This document shows, piece by piece, positions 21,992 to 22,827 of a stretch of DNA of 22,827 nucleotides. The position numbers and the translations under genes are program-made. Location of the stretch: positions 35,889-58,715 of the forward strand of contig HF989520.1 of NCBI GenBank assembly GCA_000432175.1, written 5' to 3'. This DNA is from Eubacterium sp. CAG:786 (GTDB taxonomy: Bacteria; Bacillota; Clostridia; Oscillospirales; Ruminococcaceae). A model generated the notes under the pieces. That model made no database searches, had not been told where the DNA came from, and worked only from the letters and a program-made list of their open reading frames with translations. Positions within the stretch are counted from its first letter, which is position 1. The number at the start of each line of letters is the position of its first letter.

Positions 21992-22117
21992 GGGGAATGA
22001 CGTCCTCCCCGTGGGCATAGCCCCGAACCGCAAATCTTTTGCTGATGGCATCTGCGATATCATGTCGCCGGGAATAATCCGGCGCTGTGGGCATATTCGC
22101 AGGCTGTCAGCTTTTTT
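21992..22117 (+). promoter_or_regulatory. fluoride (crcB-type) riboswitch with transcription terminator
   Basis: The aptamer shows GGGGA/TCCCC (21992-21996 and 22006-22010) around the loop ATGACGTCC, then AACCGC (22026-22031), a GCAAA/TTTGC stem, and GCTGATGGCATCTGC (22041-22055). The order ATG loop, AACcGC, GCTGATG and a pseudoknot partner matches the fluoride riboswitch; loop GACGT pairs with GCATC with one mismatch. GCTGATGGC-CTGC can instead pair with GCAGGCTGTCAGC (22099-22111), followed by six T (22112-22117), an intrinsic terminator mutually exclusive with the aptamer. A 15-base insert (22011-22025) between the first stem and AAC is unusual. Confidence 0.72.
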
Positions 22118-22151
22118 ATGCCCCGCGCCGCCGGCAAAGGAGGATTTTTTT

Positions 22152-22827
22152 ATGTTACTCAGCGCTGCCCTTATACTGCTTTCCGGGCTTATTCTCGGTG
22201 AAACAGCCGGAAAACTGCACCTGCCCAAACTCACCGGAATGATTGCCGCAGGACTTATCCTCGGCTCCCTTGGCTGGCTTGACCCTGCCATGATGAGCAT
22301 TTCAGCCGACCTGCGGAAAATTGCGCTGATAATGATACTCACCCGCGCCGGTCTTAACCTGAAGATCTCCGACCTGAAAAAATGCGGCAGACCCGCCCTG
22401 CTGATGAGCTTTATCCCTGCCGGCTGCGAGATCGTCGGCGTAACGCTCCTGGCGCCTCCCCTGCTTGGGCTGGACTACGCCGAAGCAGCCCTCATGGGCT
22501 CGGTGCTCGGCGCAGTCTCCCCGGCAGTCGTAGTCCCCAGAATGCTGACTCTTATTGAGGAAAAACGCGGTACCGACAAGCTTATTCCGCAGATGATACT
22601 CGCGGGGGCTTCCATGGATGACGTGTTCGTCATCGTAATGTTCTCGGTATTTTCCGGGATATGCACCGGTGGGGACTTCTCGGCGCTCTCCATCGTGAAT
22701 ATTCCCGTTGCGATAATCTCTGGCGCTGCCGTCGGGGTACTCTGCGGAATTCTTCTGGCGCTTATTTTCAGCAGGGTGCACCTGCGCGACAGCCTGAAAG
22801 TCGTGATACTGCTGAGCGTTGCATTCC
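22152..22827 (+). CDS. CPA1-type cation:proton antiporter, N-terminal 225 residues
   Basis: The gene runs off the window. The 225 visible residues form about seven hydrophobic segments of a Na+/H+ antiporter of the NhaP/CPA1 type: an early GLILGETAGKLHLPKLTGM, LIMILTRAGLNL, GSVLGAVSPAVVVPRML and GASMDDVFVIVMFSVF, the last carrying the ion-binding-type Asp-Asp pair. AAGGAGG precedes the ATG at seven bases. Control by the upstream fluoride-type riboswitch suggests a role in halide or pH stress; some fluoride riboswitches are known to control antiporter genes. Substrate ion is not shown by the sequence. Confidence 0.88.
   Translation, partial: MLLSAALILLSGLILGETAGKLHLPKLTGMIAAGLILGSLGWLDPAMMSISADLRKIALIMILTRAGLNLKISDLKKCGRPALLMSFIPAGCEIVGVTLLAPPLLGLDYAEAALMGSVLGAVSPAVVVPRMLTLIEEKRGTDKLIPQMILAGASMDDVFVIVMFSVFSGICTGGDFSALSIVNIPVAIISGAAVGVLCGILLALIFSRVHLRDSLKVVILLSVAF

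Noticed and set aside
21925..22100. Repeated ATATCA-CCGGGGAAT-like segments as a CRISPR or tandem riboswitch
   Set aside because: The copies are short and diverged, and the second one is explained as the terminator loop hairpin; only one AACCGC/GCTGATG core is present.

Overview
The window looks like a chromosome segment from a Gram-positive, low-to-mid GC gut Clostridia, most likely a Ruminococcus-like member of the Oscillospiraceae. The reasons are near-consensus sigma-A promoters with 17-base spacers, strong AGGAGG ribosome sites, sorting-signal-like (N/S)P(D/N)TG tails on secreted proteins, and WYL, YerC, HslO and WalJ genes. This assignment is inference; no rRNA or other marker gene is present.

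Layout. 1-311: leftward tRNA operon (partial tRNA, Asp, Val) with its promoter. 331-2399: leftward operon yerC, methyltransferase, hslO. 2400-4016: A-rich repeat-bearing intergenic region, then a rightward BrxD-like ATPase gene with its own promoter. 4017-4747: about 760 bases without a protein gene, holding a hairpin terminator, a compact small-RNA-like transcription unit with a consensus promoter and intrinsic terminator, and a 162-bp hairpin MITE. 4748-7040: secreted transglutaminase-like protein and a convergent membrane protein. 7145-10714: rightward cluster of an unknown 172-residue protein, a Dabb protein, a hypoxanthine/uracil-DNA glycosylase and an Lhr/BrxHI-like helicase. 10743-11592: leftward surface protein. 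11600-12051: long leader region with two separate tandem duplications. 12052-14177: murA and walJ, coupled. 14179-15067: a 45-residue leftward gene and a Zn-phospholipase-C-like protein. 15110-17098: ammonium transporter fused to a P-II domain, behind a structured leader. 17357-18700: a 54-residue membrane peptide gene and a WYL regulator. 18725-19911: surface lipoprotein barnase with its barstar, carrying a TTAA-flanked MITE-like hairpin in the leader. 19929-21836: a repeat-rich surface protein whose frame is broken at a G8 tract, and a short Gly/Thr-rich surface protein. 21957-22827: a fluoride-type riboswitch with terminator in front of a CPA1-type antiporter gene that runs off the window.

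How it works together. Most of the window is housekeeping (protein quality control, peptidoglycan synthesis, nitrogen uptake). On top of that sit an accessory nucleic-acid module (BrxD-like ATPase and BrxHI-like helicase, a pairing known from BREX type 2, here without the PglX/PglZ effectors) and a cell-surface layer (three sorted proteins, a transglutaminase-like protein, a lipid-anchored RNase with cytoplasmic inhibitor). The points most worth checking are the riboswitch-antiporter unit, the isolated BrxD/BrxHI pair, the barnase lipoprotein, the small RNA locus and the homopolymer frameshift.
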